Notes: a model not told the origin generated them from the sequence alone. A DNA stretch of 52,945 bases from an uncultured Pelagibacteraceae bacterium (GCA_902577875.1 CACHAX010000008.1:1-52945); one strand, 5' to 3'. Positions 1 through 8,109 are shown, counted from the stretch's first letter. Program-made: numbers and translations.

Positions 1-717
1 TTTCCTTACATTAATGAGGAAGGAATTGAAACTGCAACATTTACTGATAACAAGAGCGAGGGATGGATTGATCCATTTTTATTTCATAGCGCATTAAAGC
101 ATAAAGCAATTGATCTTGGGGCAGAATTCATTAAGGGAGAAGTTAAGAACCTATCTGAAATTAATGCAAAGACAATTATTTCTGCAGCTGGGTGTTGGAC
201 TAAAGAACTACTTGAAGATATTCCTGTAGTACCTCAAAAACATACAGTCTTTAGAGTTAAATGTCCTAAACATATTCCAGAGATGCCATTATCCGGAGAT
301 CTAACAACAGGAGTATATTGGCGACCAGAAGGAAAAGAATATTTAGCAGGTTCTCCAATTTCAGTATTTGATGCAGAAGATCTTGAACCTGCATGGAATG
401 ATTTTGAAGAATTAGTTTGGCCTGCTCTTGCAAAAAGAATACCAGCATTTGAAGAACTAAAGTTAACAGGTGGATGGGCTGGATATTATGATTGTAACAA
501 ATTAGATAATAATGCTGTAGTTGGAAAACATCCAAAATATGAAAATGTTTACATGGCCTCAGGATTTACCGGCAGAGGTTTAATGCAAGCACCAGGAATT
601 GGTAGAGCTCTAACTGAATTAATAACTACAGGCAGTTATCAAACTATAGATATTAGTGTTTTTGCAGTCGAAAGAGTATTAAATAGCTCAGCAAGACCCG
701 AGCCCTACGTCTTATAA
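1..717 (+). CDS. FAD-dependent oxidoreductase, DAO family (5' partial)
   Basis: The frame is open from the first base to a TAA at 715-717, so about 238 C-terminal residues are present and the N-terminal FAD dinucleotide fold lies outside the window. The C-terminal stretch GFTGRGLMQAPGIGRAL is the typical second FAD-contacting segment of the D-amino-acid-oxidase family (sarcosine or dimethylglycine oxidase, FOXRED1-like). An upstream segment, TIISAAGCWTKEL, matches the family's AxGxW region. The likely role is oxidation of a secondary amine or amino acid; the exact substrate cannot be read from this part. The stop overlaps the stop of a convergent 56-aa reading frame on the minus strand. Family assignment is firm; substrate is unknown. 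Confidence 0.85.
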   Translation, partial: FPYINEEGIETATFTDNKSEGWIDPFLFHSALKHKAIDLGAEFIKGEVKNLSEINAKTIISAAGCWTKELLEDIPVVPQKHTVFRVKCPKHIPEMPLSGDLTTGVYWRPEGKEYLAGSPISVFDAEDLEPAWNDFEELVWPALAKRIPAFEELKLTGGWAGYYDCNKLDNNAVVGKHPKYENVYMASGFTGRGLMQAPGIGRALTELITTGSYQTIDISVFAVERVLNSSARPEPYVL

Positions 718-882
718 TTTTTTTACGTAAACTCCCATCATCCCATTAAAAAAAGATACAGCAATTATAAGAATTTGACCTTTTAGTGAGTAAAAATCAA
801 ATGATGGATAAAAACTGATAGCTATACTCAAAAAAATATAGGTTAATAAAAAGGGTCTATAAAACTTCTTTAAAAATTTCAT
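712..882 (-). CDS. Small hypothetical membrane protein (56 aa)
   Basis: An ATG at 882-880 opens a 56-residue frame ending in TAA at 714-712. It starts MKFLKKFYRPFLLTYIFLSI and holds two hydrophobic stretches (about residues 10-25 and 36-50), the second containing GQILIIAVSFF, with a basic C-terminus VYVKKL. The layout suggests a two-pass inner-membrane protein. It lies 11 bases downstream of the MDR reductase gene on the same strand, so co-transcription with that gene and msrA is likely. Its stop interlocks with the stop of the plus-strand oxidoreductase through the palindrome TTATAA. No family is recognised. The case rests on an intact frame, hydrophobic design and operon position; there is no clear ribosome binding site. 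Confidence 0.5.
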   Translation of the reverse strand: MKFLKKFYRPFLLTYIFLSIAISFYPSFDFYSLKGQILIIAVSFFNGMMGVYVKKL

Positions 883-893
883 AAAAATTCTAA

Positions 894-1901
894 TTAAATT
901 TTTACAAGCATTTTTCCTATGTTTTTACCTTCTAATAAATCAATGAATGATTTTGGCGTATTTTCTATACCTTCGTAAACAGTTTCTTTAAATTTAATTT
1001 TATCTTCTAATAACCATTTAGTCATATCGGTTTCAAACTGTTCTCTATCATTTTCATGATCAAAAATTATAAAACCTTTAATAGTTAGTCTTTTTACAAG
1101 AACATGAGCCATATTTTTTAAACCAGAGCCAGGATTAGTTGCATTCATTTGGGATATCCTTCCACAAATTACAATCCTTCCAAAGTTCTTCATTTGAAAA
1201 ATAGATGACTCTAAGAAATCACCACCTACATTATCAAAATATAAATCAAATCCTTCAGGACAAACTTCTTTAAGATGCAAAACAAGATTTTCAATTTTTT
1301 TATAGTTAAACGCATGATCAATTTTTAAATCATTTTTTAACCATTTAACTTTTTCATCTGATCCTGTACTTGCAATTACTTTACAACCCATATTTTTTGC
1401 AATTTGACAAACTGTAGATCCAACACTACCTCCAGCTGAAGAAACAAGGATTGTTTGACCTGGTTTTAATTCACCATGTTTAAAAAGTCCTATATAAGCT
1501 GTATGACCTGTCATTCCAAGTGGACCTAGATATGTTTGCATAGGAATATTCATTGGCTCAATTTTTTTTAGATCATTGGAATTACAAACAAAGTAATCTC
1601 TCATTCCAAAATTACTAAAAACAATATCTCCTTCTTTAAAATTTTTGTCTTTAGATTCTTTAACTATTCCTAACGCATAACCTTCCATCTCTTCACCAAT
1701 ATTAAAAGGTGGTTTATAGTTTTTTCTTTCAGTCATCCTTGCCCTCATATAAGGATCAACTGAAATCCATAAATTTAAAACCAATATATTGTTCTTGGCA
1801 TCTAAAGATATCTCTTTTGTTTTTATTTCAAAGTCAGTTTCTTTTGGCAAACCTGTAGGGATATAGTTTTTTAAAGCTACGAATTTGCTTGTTACAGGCA
1901 T
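894..1901 (-). CDS. NADP-dependent oxidoreductase, MDR family (CurA / leukotriene B4 dehydrogenase type)
   Basis: A 335-residue zinc-independent medium-chain reductase. The N-terminus contains LWISVDPYMRARM (about residues 44-56), a hallmark of the leukotriene B4 dehydrogenase/curcumin reductase branch. The Rossmann nucleotide loop is SSAGGSVGS (about 154-162), and the GRIxxCG-type segment IVICGRISQMN occurs further on. Such enzymes reduce alkenal or alkenone double bonds with NADPH in the cytosol and are commonly linked to detoxifying reactive carbonyls. It starts 3 bases after msrA, which suggests a two-gene stress operon extended by the small membrane ORF downstream. The length is normal for the family. 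The natural substrate is not deducible. Confidence 0.85.
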   Translation of the reverse strand: MPVTSKFVALKNYIPTGLPKETDFEIKTKEISLDAKNNILVLNLWISVDPYMRARMTERKNYKPPFNIGEEMEGYALGIVKESKDKNFKEGDIVFSNFGMRDYFVCNSNDLKKIEPMNIPMQTYLGPLGMTGHTAYIGLFKHGELKPGQTILVSSAGGSVGSTVCQIAKNMGCKVIASTGSDEKVKWLKNDLKIDHAFNYKKIENLVLHLKEVCPEGFDLYFDNVGGDFLESSIFQMKNFGRIVICGRISQMNATNPGSGLKNMAHVLVKRLTIKGFIIFDHENDREQFETDMTKWLLEDKIKFKETVYEGIENTPKSFIDLLEGKNIGKMLVKI

Positions 1902-1904
1902 TAA

Positions 1905-2477
1905 TTATGATCCCCAAATAATATCAAGTATTCTCTCTCTTTTGCATGCTTTCTTATATTTTAAATAATTTTCTAAATATACTTGATAGTAATCTTGATG
2001 TTTATCCTCTGCTTTGTAAAAAATCTCAAATTCTTTAACATATGTGACTACCTTCTTTTTAAATTTCTTTTCTAATCTTTTTATATCTTTCTCAATTAAA
2101 TCTTTCTGATAATCGTTTTCATAAAATGCTACAGATCTGTAGCTGTATCCTTTATCGCAAAACTGGCCATAAGCATCAAATGGATCAATATTAAGCCAGA
2201 AGTTTTTTAAGAGTTCTTTATAGGATATTTTCTCTTTGTCATAAATTATTTCAACAACCTCAAAATGACCAGTATCTCCATAGGTGACTTCTCTATATGT
2301 TGGATTTGCAGTGATCCCTCCTGAGTAACCTGATATAACTTCTTCTACACCTTCCAACATTTCAAAAGATTCTTCCATGCACCAGAAGCAACCTCCTGCA
2401 AAATACGCTTTATCTTTTGAATGAGAGAATGATGTCGATACAAGAAATAATAGTAAAAAGTAGTAAAATAACCTCAT
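1905..2477 (-). CDS. msrA: Peptide-methionine (S)-S-oxide reductase MsrA, exported
   Basis: 190 residues. The first 20 residues (MRLFYYFLLLFLVSTSFSHS) form a signal peptide, and the catalytic motif GGCFWCME follows at residues 28-35 with Cys30 as the sulfenic-acid-forming residue. The segment GQFCDKGYSYRS fits the MsrA subclass with an extra cysteine, and a late cysteine (KKACKRE) could act in resolving disulfides. MsrA repairs the S epimer of methionine sulfoxide in proteins. The signal peptide places it in the periplasm, so it would need membrane-delivered electrons. It is upstream of the MDR reductase in the same direction. A secreted MsrB is encoded 6.5 kb away near sodB. Confidence 0.95.
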   Translation of the reverse strand: MRLFYYFLLLFLVSTSFSHSKDKAYFAGGCFWCMEESFEMLEGVEEVISGYSGGITANPTYREVTYGDTGHFEVVEIIYDKEKISYKELLKNFWLNIDPFDAYGQFCDKGYSYRSVAFYENDYQKDLIEKDIKRLEKKFKKKVVTYVKEFEIFYKAEDKHQDYYQVYLENYLKYKKACKRERILDIIWGS

Positions 2478-2519
2478 ATCTAAAATATATAATAATGAGG
2501 GTTTAAATCTATGGTATTA

Positions 2520-2551
2520 AAGGTAGCTACTTATTTAAGTAGCATACCTTT
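2520..2551 (-). terminator. Imperfect hairpin after the formate dehydrogenase gene
   Basis: The arms AGGTAGCTACTT (2521-2532) and AAGTAGCATACCTT (2537-2550) pair with one bulged base around a 4-base loop. The hairpin lies 13 bases downstream of the formate dehydrogenase stop and upstream of msrA. On the minus strand no strong U-tract follows, so it may be an inefficient terminator or an RNA-stabilising 3' end. Its arm shares GGTAGCT with the hairpin at 9490-9518. Confidence 0.45.
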
Positions 2552-2563
2552 AATAAATCTATT

Positions 2564-3763
2564 TTATTTTTTTTGATATTTAGCAGCTTCTTCTGATCCA
2601 CTAGTTGCAGACCCTTTACTGTAAGAATGCGCACCCATTCCTGCTAATTGGCCATCTTTTACGATCAAATATTGATTTCTAATTTCTTTTCCTTCAAAGA
2701 AACATTCCAATATTTCTCTAACACCATCTGCATATCTTGCTTGAGCAGATAAAGATGTACCAGAAGTGTGAGGTGTCATTCCATGATTTGGCATTGTTCT
2801 CCATACATGGTCGTTTGGAGCAGGCTGTGGAAACCATACATCACCTGCGTAACCACTTAGCTGTCCACTTTTTAGGGCTTTAGCTATTGCATCTCGATTA
2901 CAAATTTTACCTCTTGCTGTGTTAACTATGTATGCTCCTTTTTTCATTTTACTTATCATTTCATCATCAAACAAATTTTCAGTTTCAGGATGAAGTGGGC
3001 AATTAATTGTAACAACGTCGCAAACTTTTACCATAGACTCCACTGATTCATGAAAAGTTAAGTTTAGTTCTTTTTCAACACTGTCAGGTAATTTATGTCT
3101 GTCAAAATAGTGCAAATGAACATCAAATGGTTTCATTTTTCTAAGTGCATCTAATCCGATCCTTCCAGCAGCAACGGTTCCTATATGCATTCCTTCAACG
3201 TCATAACTTCTTTGAACAGCATCTGCAATATTCCATCCACCTTCATTAACTATTCTATGTTGATTGTGATAATCTCTAACCATTGAAACAATCATCATTA
3301 CTATGTGTTCAGCAACTGATCTAGAATTGCAGAAAGTTACTTCAACAACATCAATTTTACTATCCATTGCTGCTTGTAAATCAACGTGATCAGAACCTAT
3401 TCCTGCTGTTATTGCCATCTTAAGGTTTTTAGCTTTAGCGATTCTTTCTTTAGTTAAATAATAAGGGAAAAATGGTTGAGAGATAACAATGTCAGCATCA
3501 ACAATATGTTTATCCGCTTCGCATCCATCTCCATCTTTACTGTTAGTAACAACCAATTCGTGTCCATTACTCTCTAAAAACTTTCTCAAACCAAGTTCAC
3601 CTGAAACACAACCAAGTAATTGGCCTGGTGTAAAATCTCTTCCTTTAGGCGATGGCAATGTCATTCCATCTGGATATTTCTCTAATTTTGGTAAATCCGA
3701 CAGAGGATAAGATTTAGGCATTCCTCCTTTTGGATCATCATACAATACACAAAGTACTTTCAT
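2564..3763 (-). CDS. fdh: NAD-dependent formate dehydrogenase
   Basis: 399 residues, the full length of the cofactor-free NAD formate dehydrogenase of Pseudomonas sp. 101, to which it aligns almost without gaps from memory. Residues known to matter in that enzyme occur here at the same numbers: Asn146 (FCNSRS), Asp221 (YFDRHK, NAD rather than NADP preference), Arg284 (NTARGK), Gln313 (FPQPAP) and His332 (TPHTSGT). The C-terminal GAHSYSKG loop is present. It oxidises formate to CO2 with formation of NADH in the cytosol, so methyl groups and glycine-derived one-carbon units can serve as an energy source. GGAG lies 5 bases before the ATG. The gene stands alone, with its own long upstream region containing an 8-bp direct repeat, and ends in a hairpin. 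Confidence 0.96.
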   Translation of the reverse strand: MKVLCVLYDDPKGGMPKSYPLSDLPKLEKYPDGMTLPSPKGRDFTPGQLLGCVSGELGLRKFLESNGHELVVTNSKDGDGCEADKHIVDADIVISQPFFPYYLTKERIAKAKNLKMAITAGIGSDHVDLQAAMDSKIDVVEVTFCNSRSVAEHIVMMIVSMVRDYHNQHRIVNEGGWNIADAVQRSYDVEGMHIGTVAAGRIGLDALRKMKPFDVHLHYFDRHKLPDSVEKELNLTFHESVESMVKVCDVVTINCPLHPETENLFDDEMISKMKKGAYIVNTARGKICNRDAIAKALKSGQLSGYAGDVWFPQPAPNDHVWRTMPNHGMTPHTSGTSLSAQARYADGVREILECFFEGKEIRNQYLIVKDGQLAGMGAHSYSKGSATSGSEEAAKYQKK

Positions 3764-3857
3764 TTTTACTCCTATTACTAGCTTCTCTAAGCTGAATTAT
3801 TAATTATTATTTGAAAAGACTAGCACAAGTTAAATAGGACTAGCAAACAAATTGTGT
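3764..3857 (-). promoter_or_regulatory. Upstream region of fdh with a direct repeat
   Basis: This 94-base gap lies between fdh and the HPP gene, both minus strand. It contains GACTAGCA twice (3818-3825 and 3838-3845), starts 20 bases apart, i.e. about two helical turns, upstream of the fdh ATG. A short inverted repeat AGCTT/AAGCT (3780-3784, 3789-3793) sits in the presumed leader. The spacing suggests a dimeric activator or repressor site. No regulator is encoded nearby. The repeat is seen; its function is inferred. Confidence 0.4.
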
Positions 3858-4322
3858 TTATTTTGGGTAATTCCTTTTAGCAATAAATTTGTTCAAGATT
3901 ATGCCAAAAACTATCACAATAATTGATCCGCTTATAACTGGGGAAATTAAATATTCAAATGAAACTGACCCCATGATCACAATTATAGGATTTCCTCCTG
4001 CAGGAGGGTGGGTTACATTAAGAATAATCATTAATCCGACACCTATTCCAACAGCAACAGGTATAATAATATATATCGGAAGTGGAACGAAATTCACAAA
4101 TATCACACCAACAAGTGAAGTTAAAAAATGACCAAAAAATATATTTTTAGGTTTTGCAAAAGGACTTTCTGGATACCCATAAAGCAAAACCATTGTAGAA
4201 CCAAAGGAAGCAATCAAAAATAATCCATAAGGTGTTTTATAAGTAAGCAATGACAAAACCCCAATTGTCATAGTAGAAAATATTGCAGCGACAGCAGGTT
4301 TTTTTATATCTAAATTATTCAT
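3858..4322 (-). CDS. HPP-family membrane protein
   Basis: 154 residues if started at the ATG at 4322. A TTG 8 codons upstream would overlap the preceding gene by 32 bases, whereas the ATG overlaps it by 8, so I prefer the ATG. The protein is almost wholly hydrophobic with four to five membrane segments and carries the family motif THPPAGGNPI (about residues 105-114). HPP proteins are integral membrane proteins; some members have been linked to nitrite transport in cyanobacteria and plastids, but the family is not functionally uniform. It is transcribed with the NifU-like gene just upstream. Confidence 0.85.
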   Translation of the reverse strand: MNNLDIKKPAVAAIFSTMTIGVLSLLTYKTPYGLFLIASFGSTMVLLYGYPESPFAKPKNIFFGHFLTSLVGVIFVNFVPLPIYIIIPVAVGIGVGLMIILNVTHPPAGGNPIIVIMGSVSFEYLISPVISGSIIVIVFGIILNKFIAKRNYPK

Positions 4323-4716
4323 CAATGCTGAGTTTCTTAATTGCAATTAATGGCATTAATACACAGTTTTTTCTAGATATATTTTTTTTATTAAACAATT
4401 TATTAAATTTATTTAGATTTTTTGGCAAAGGTTTAATTTCATTTTCAAAATAATCGATAAGATTTTTTAATAAATAATTAATTTTATTTTTACTTTTTTT
4501 GATAAGTTTATGAGATATTAAGCTTGCAGAAGCTTGACAGTAAACACAGGATTTTGTCTGATACCCAATATCTTGTATTATATTTTTCTTAATATTAACT
4601 CTCATTTCAATTATATCGCCACAAGTTTTATTTTTATATTTCGATCTATGGGTGTAATCTTTCAATATTTTATTATTAGTCGTGTCGGATGCAATTTTTA
4701 TTATATCTAAATCCAT
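4315..4716 (-). CDS. NifU/IscU-like iron-sulfur cluster scaffold
   Basis: 133 residues. The three cluster-ligating cysteines of the IscU/SufU fold are visible: NKTCGD (Cys about 32), KSCVYCQASASL (about 56-59) and SRKNCVLMPL (about 117). The ASASL stretch corresponds to the SAIASSSL region of IscU. The protein is shorter and more lysine-rich than E. coli IscU. In SUF-type organisms such proteins (SufU-like) assemble or relay Fe-S clusters or persulfide. The neighbouring HPP gene overlaps its 3' end and the EamA gene diverges 47 bases upstream; no other cluster-assembly genes are nearby. Confidence 0.8.
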   Translation of the reverse strand: MDLDIIKIASDTTNNKILKDYTHRSKYKNKTCGDIIEMRVNIKKNIIQDIGYQTKSCVYCQASASLISHKLIKKSKNKINYLLKNLIDYFENEIKPLPKNLNKFNKLFNKKNISRKNCVLMPLIAIKKLSIDE

Positions 4717-4763
4717 ATTTATTTAATAATATCACTAAAAATTTATAAAAAATAAATTAATTT

Positions 4764-5669
4764 ATGCCTGATTTAAAAAATCCTAAAGTAGCTATTCCAA
4801 TTGTTTTATTTGCAGGCATACTTTGGTCATTTGGACCATATGTTGTAAGACATATAGACCAACCCGAAACTGTCCCTTGGCAATACTTGTTTGCAAGAGG
4901 CATTGTTATTTTTTTATTGCTGAATGTTTACTTATTTCTGGAAGAAGGAATTTCATTTTATAAAAATTATTTTAAAATTGGGATATCTGGAATTATAGGT
5001 GGTGTCGGTTTAGGAACAGCAATGATAACTTTTATTTGGTCAATTACTAACACGACAGCAGCAGTAACTTTATTATGTTTAGCTGCAATGCCTTTTATAA
5101 CCGCGCTACTTGGTTTTCTATTTTTGAAAGAAAAAATTTCAATCACAGTTTGGATATCAATTTTAGTCGCTGCATTTGGTATAATAGTAATGGCCTACGG
5201 TAATACCGAAGAAAATTCTTTAATGGGTCTAATTTTTGGATTAGTATCTGCACTAGGTTTTTCAATTTTTTCAGTAAGTCTGAGATGGAGAAAACAAACT
5301 CCTAAGTTTACAACTGTTGCTATAGCAGGATTATTTTGTTTTTTATTTTCAACAGTTATGCTTTTAAATAACGATGCAAATTTCTTATCTTCAAATAAAA
5401 ATGAAGCATTATTTGCCACTCATGGAACACTTGTGTGCATGGGCTTAATTCTTTATTCAATTGGGTCTAAACATATTCCTGCAGCTGATTTAACGCTATT
5501 GTCTTTGACTGAAGTAATAGGAGGAATATTTTGGGTTTGGCTGCCATGGCTTGGAATAAATGAAATTCCTTCAACTAATACAATTATTGGTGGCTTCTTT
5601 ATTTTTTTAGCTATTTTTTATTATAGTATGATAATGCAATCTAATAGAAGATTTATTGGATTAAATTAA
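4764..5669 (+). CDS. DMT-superfamily (EamA) transporter
   Basis: 301 residues with about ten hydrophobic segments arranged as two EamA repeats. The repeat junction falls around residues 135-150 and typical patterns such as LGFLFLKEKIS and GGFFIFLAIF end each half. EamA proteins export or import small metabolites, often amino acids, across the inner membrane. The gene begins a plus-strand run with the amidinotransferase 6 bases downstream and threonine aldolase after it, so its substrate may be an amino acid or guanidino compound handled by those enzymes. That link is inference from gene order. Confidence 0.88.
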   Translation: MPDLKNPKVAIPIVLFAGILWSFGPYVVRHIDQPETVPWQYLFARGIVIFLLLNVYLFLEEGISFYKNYFKIGISGIIGGVGLGTAMITFIWSITNTTAAVTLLCLAAMPFITALLGFLFLKEKISITVWISILVAAFGIIVMAYGNTEENSLMGLIFGLVSALGFSIFSVSLRWRKQTPKFTTVAIAGLFCFLFSTVMLLNNDANFLSSNKNEALFATHGTLVCMGLILYSIGSKHIPAADLTLLSLTEVIGGIFWVWLPWLGINEIPSTNTIIGGFFIFLAIFYYSMIMQSNRRFIGLN

Positions 5670-5675
5670 TTTTAC

Positions 5676-6791
5676 ATGGTTCAAAATAATAAGATTGTTA
5701 ATAGTTGGAATGAATGGGATCCATTAAAACATGTAATTGTTGGAAGAGCAGATGGTACTTGTATTCCAGCACCTGAACCTGCTTTAGATGCTAAAGTTCC
5801 AGAAGACTCTGATATGCGAGGAACTTATGGTCCAAGAACTAAGGACACTGTCGATAAAGCTAATGAACTATTAGATAACTTTTCAAATTTGCTTGAAAAA
5901 AGGGGAATAAAAGTTGATAGACCAACACCTTTAGATTTTAATCAACCAACATCAACTCCTGACTGGAAAGCCGAAACTATGTTTGGATGTATGCCACCTC
6001 GAGATGTTTTGTTAACTGTGGGAAATGAAATATTAGAAGCTACAATGAGCTACAGGTGCAGATGGTTTGAGTACCTATGTTACAGACCATTATTAAAAGA
6101 CTATTATAATAAAGATCCAAATATGAGACATGAGTCAGCGCCAAAACCCAGATTAACAGATGCCGATTATAGAAAAGATTATTTATCAGATAAAATTGGT
6201 GTAACTAAAAGACTTGAATGGACAGAAAATAAATACTTTGTCACAACCGAGGAAGAGCCATTATTTGATGCCGCAGATATTTTAAGATTTGGAAAGGATT
6301 TGGTTGTACAACACGGATTTACAACTAACCTAAAAGGAATTGATTGGATAAAAAGACATTTTAAGGATCATAGAGTTCATGCTGTAAATTTCCCAGGCGA
6401 TCCTTATCCAATTCATATTGATGCAACCTTTACCCCAATTAAAGAAGGGTTAATTATTAATAATCCACAACGAAGACTTCCAAAAGAACAAAGAAAATTA
6501 TTTGAAGATAATGGATGGGAAATTATTGATGCTGCACAACCTGCTCATAATACCCCACCACCACTTTGTTACTCTTCAGTATGGCTATCAATGAATGTTT
6601 TAGTTCTTGACCCTAAAACTGTATGCGTTGAAAAAAGTGAAAAATATCAAGCTGAACAGTTAGATAAATTAGGTATGGAAGTTATCCCTGTAGAATTGAG
6701 AGATGCATATGCTTTTGGTGGAGGCCTTCATTGTTGTACAGCCGATGTTTATAGAGAAGGTACTTTAAAAGATTATTTTCCAAAACAATAA
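5676..6791 (+). CDS. Glycine amidinotransferase-like enzyme
   Basis: 371 residues that follow the core of vertebrate L-arginine:glycine amidinotransferase closely, from NEWDPLKHVIVGRA at the N-terminus to the C-terminal REGTLKDYF. The catalytic triad is recognisable: Asp198 (FDAAD), His247 (IHIDATF) and Cys353 (GGLHCCTAD). The reaction would move an amidino group from arginine to an amine acceptor, giving ornithine plus guanidinoacetate if the acceptor is glycine. It is between an EamA transporter (6-base gap) and threonine aldolase (1-base gap), and the latter makes glycine, so glycine is a natural candidate acceptor. Other acceptors (taurine, beta-alanine, an inosamine) cannot be excluded. 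No guanidinoacetate methyltransferase gene is present in the window. Confidence 0.88.
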   Translation: MVQNNKIVNSWNEWDPLKHVIVGRADGTCIPAPEPALDAKVPEDSDMRGTYGPRTKDTVDKANELLDNFSNLLEKRGIKVDRPTPLDFNQPTSTPDWKAETMFGCMPPRDVLLTVGNEILEATMSYRCRWFEYLCYRPLLKDYYNKDPNMRHESAPKPRLTDADYRKDYLSDKIGVTKRLEWTENKYFVTTEEEPLFDAADILRFGKDLVVQHGFTTNLKGIDWIKRHFKDHRVHAVNFPGDPYPIHIDATFTPIKEGLIINNPQRRLPKEQRKLFEDNGWEIIDAAQPAHNTPPPLCYSSVWLSMNVLVLDPKTVCVEKSEKYQAEQLDKLGMEVIPVELRDAYAFGGGLHCCTADVYREGTLKDYFPKQ

Positions 6792-6792
6792 A

Positions 6793-7842
6793 ATGAACGC
6801 AAAAATTAATACAAAACGTAAAAGAGTAAAATTTGCTTCAGACAATGTGACAGGAGCTTGTCCAGAAGTTTTGGATGCAATTATCAAAGCAAATGATGGT
6901 ATTGCTCCTCCGTATGGTAACGATGAAATTTCAGGTGTGTTACAAGAAAAATTTTCTAAAATTTTCGAAAAGGATGTAATTGTTTACCCCACAGCATCAG
7001 GAACTGCATCAAATGCTTTAGCACTTTCTGCTATTTCTCCATCATTTGGAAATATTTATTGCCATAAATTTTCTCATATCAATGTTGATGAGTGTGGAGC
7101 CCCTGAATTTTATACAGGTGGAGCAAAACTTGTTCCATTAAACGGTAAAGACGGCAAAATAACAGTTGATGAGCTAAATGATAATATTGGAGGGTTTGGA
7201 ATTGTGCATCATACTCAACCATCTAGTGTTAGCATAACTCAAGCAACAGAAACTGGTGAAGTTTATACTTTAGATCAAATTAGAAATATCTCTGAAATTG
7301 CACATAAAAAAAAATTAAAAGTACATATGGATGGTGCTAGGTTCGCTAATGCGCTTGTTTCACTTGATGTTACACCTGCAGAAATGACATGGAAATCAGG
7401 AATTGACATATTATCTTTTGGGGCAACGAAGAACGGATGTATAGCAGCTGAAGCAATTATTATATTTAATAAGGAATTAGTTGGCAATTTACCTTTTTTG
7501 TTAAAAAGATCCGGTCATCTATTGTCTAAAATGCGTTTTGTTTCTGCACAATTAGATGGATATATCTCAAATGATGTTTGGTTAAAAAATGCAAGACATG
7601 CAAATCTGATGGCAAAAAAATTAAGCGATGGTTTAGTTTCTAGTAATCAAGTTAAACTTGAATATCCAACTGAGGCAAATGAAGTTTTTGTTAAACTGCC
7701 AAAAAAGATGGTTGAGCATTTAAATTCAGAAGAATATATGATGAGCAATGAGGAATTAGGCGGTAAGACGGTTAGACTTGTTACAGCTTGGAATACCAAA
7801 AGTAGTGAAGTAGAAGAGTTTCTAAAAACTATATCTAATTAA
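6793..7842 (+). CDS. ltaE: Low-specificity L-threonine aldolase
   Basis: 349 residues, a PLP fold-type I enzyme. The PLP lysine is Lys213 in SFGATKNG; Asp180 in HMDGARFANA should contact the pyridine nitrogen; HKFSHINVDECGAPE (about 91-105) is the family's active-site segment. It cleaves L-threonine or allo-threonine to glycine and acetaldehyde. Its ATG is one base after the amidinotransferase stop, so the two are translationally coupled. The 3' end overlaps the convergent ORF6C-like gene through the tetramer TTAA, which supplies a stop codon to both strands. In a glycine-dependent SAR11 cell it would be a glycine source. Confidence 0.92.
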   Translation: MNAKINTKRKRVKFASDNVTGACPEVLDAIIKANDGIAPPYGNDEISGVLQEKFSKIFEKDVIVYPTASGTASNALALSAISPSFGNIYCHKFSHINVDECGAPEFYTGGAKLVPLNGKDGKITVDELNDNIGGFGIVHHTQPSSVSITQATETGEVYTLDQIRNISEIAHKKKLKVHMDGARFANALVSLDVTPAEMTWKSGIDILSFGATKNGCIAAEAIIIFNKELVGNLPFLLKRSGHLLSKMRFVSAQLDGYISNDVWLKNARHANLMAKKLSDGLVSSNQVKLEYPTEANEVFVKLPKKMVEHLNSEEYMMSNEELGGKTVRLVTAWNTKSSEVEEFLKTISN

Positions 7843-8066
7843 CTAGGATTTTCTTTTAAAAATTTAATATAGTTGATTACTTCATCAAATTTGTCATCAG
7901 GAATATCTTTATAAGTAGAATTAAATTTGTTTTTTACACATATTGCTACATGAGCATATGGATTTCTTCCTTTTGGATGATTTGGGTGATCAGGAAGTTG
8001 ACCATCCAAATAATCGCCAGCTTCCTGAATAAATTTCCAGAGTTTACTTGTATTTTCCTTGTTCAT
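7839..8066 (-). CDS. Small ORF6C-domain-like protein (75 aa)
   Basis: 75 residues. The C-terminal half, GRNPYAHVAICVKNKF followed by TYKDIPDDKFDEVINYI, resembles the ORF6C domain found at the C-terminus of phage antirepressor-type proteins (pattern: basic helix, KxxF, sYKdIp, F-x-E). The protein has no DNA-binding antirepressor N-terminus and no phage genes surround it. It lies 43 bases downstream of sodB on the same strand and probably is the last gene of the sodB transcript. Function unknown. The domain resemblance is from memory and should be treated as moderate. Confidence 0.65.
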   Translation of the reverse strand: MNKENTSKLWKFIQEAGDYLDGQLPDHPNHPKGRNPYAHVAICVKNKFNSTYKDIPDDKFDEVINYIKFLKENPS

Positions 8067-8109
8067 ACTGCTTCAAACTTTGTTTTATCTCAAAAAGTTC
8101 TAGGATTAA

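Noticed and set aside
266..535. 89-aa minus-strand frame inside the FAD oxidoreductase gene
   Set aside because: Leucine-rich antisense translation of a well-supported plus-strand gene; no ribosome binding site and no domain.
4323..4346. TTG start for the HPP gene
   Set aside because: It would deepen the overlap with the NifU-like gene to 32 bases, and the added residues are not part of the hydrophobic core; the ATG at 4322 is a better start.
4717..4763. Glycine riboswitch ahead of the transporter-amidinotransferase-threonine aldolase unit
   Set aside because: The gap is 47 bases of AT-rich DNA without aptamer-like structure.
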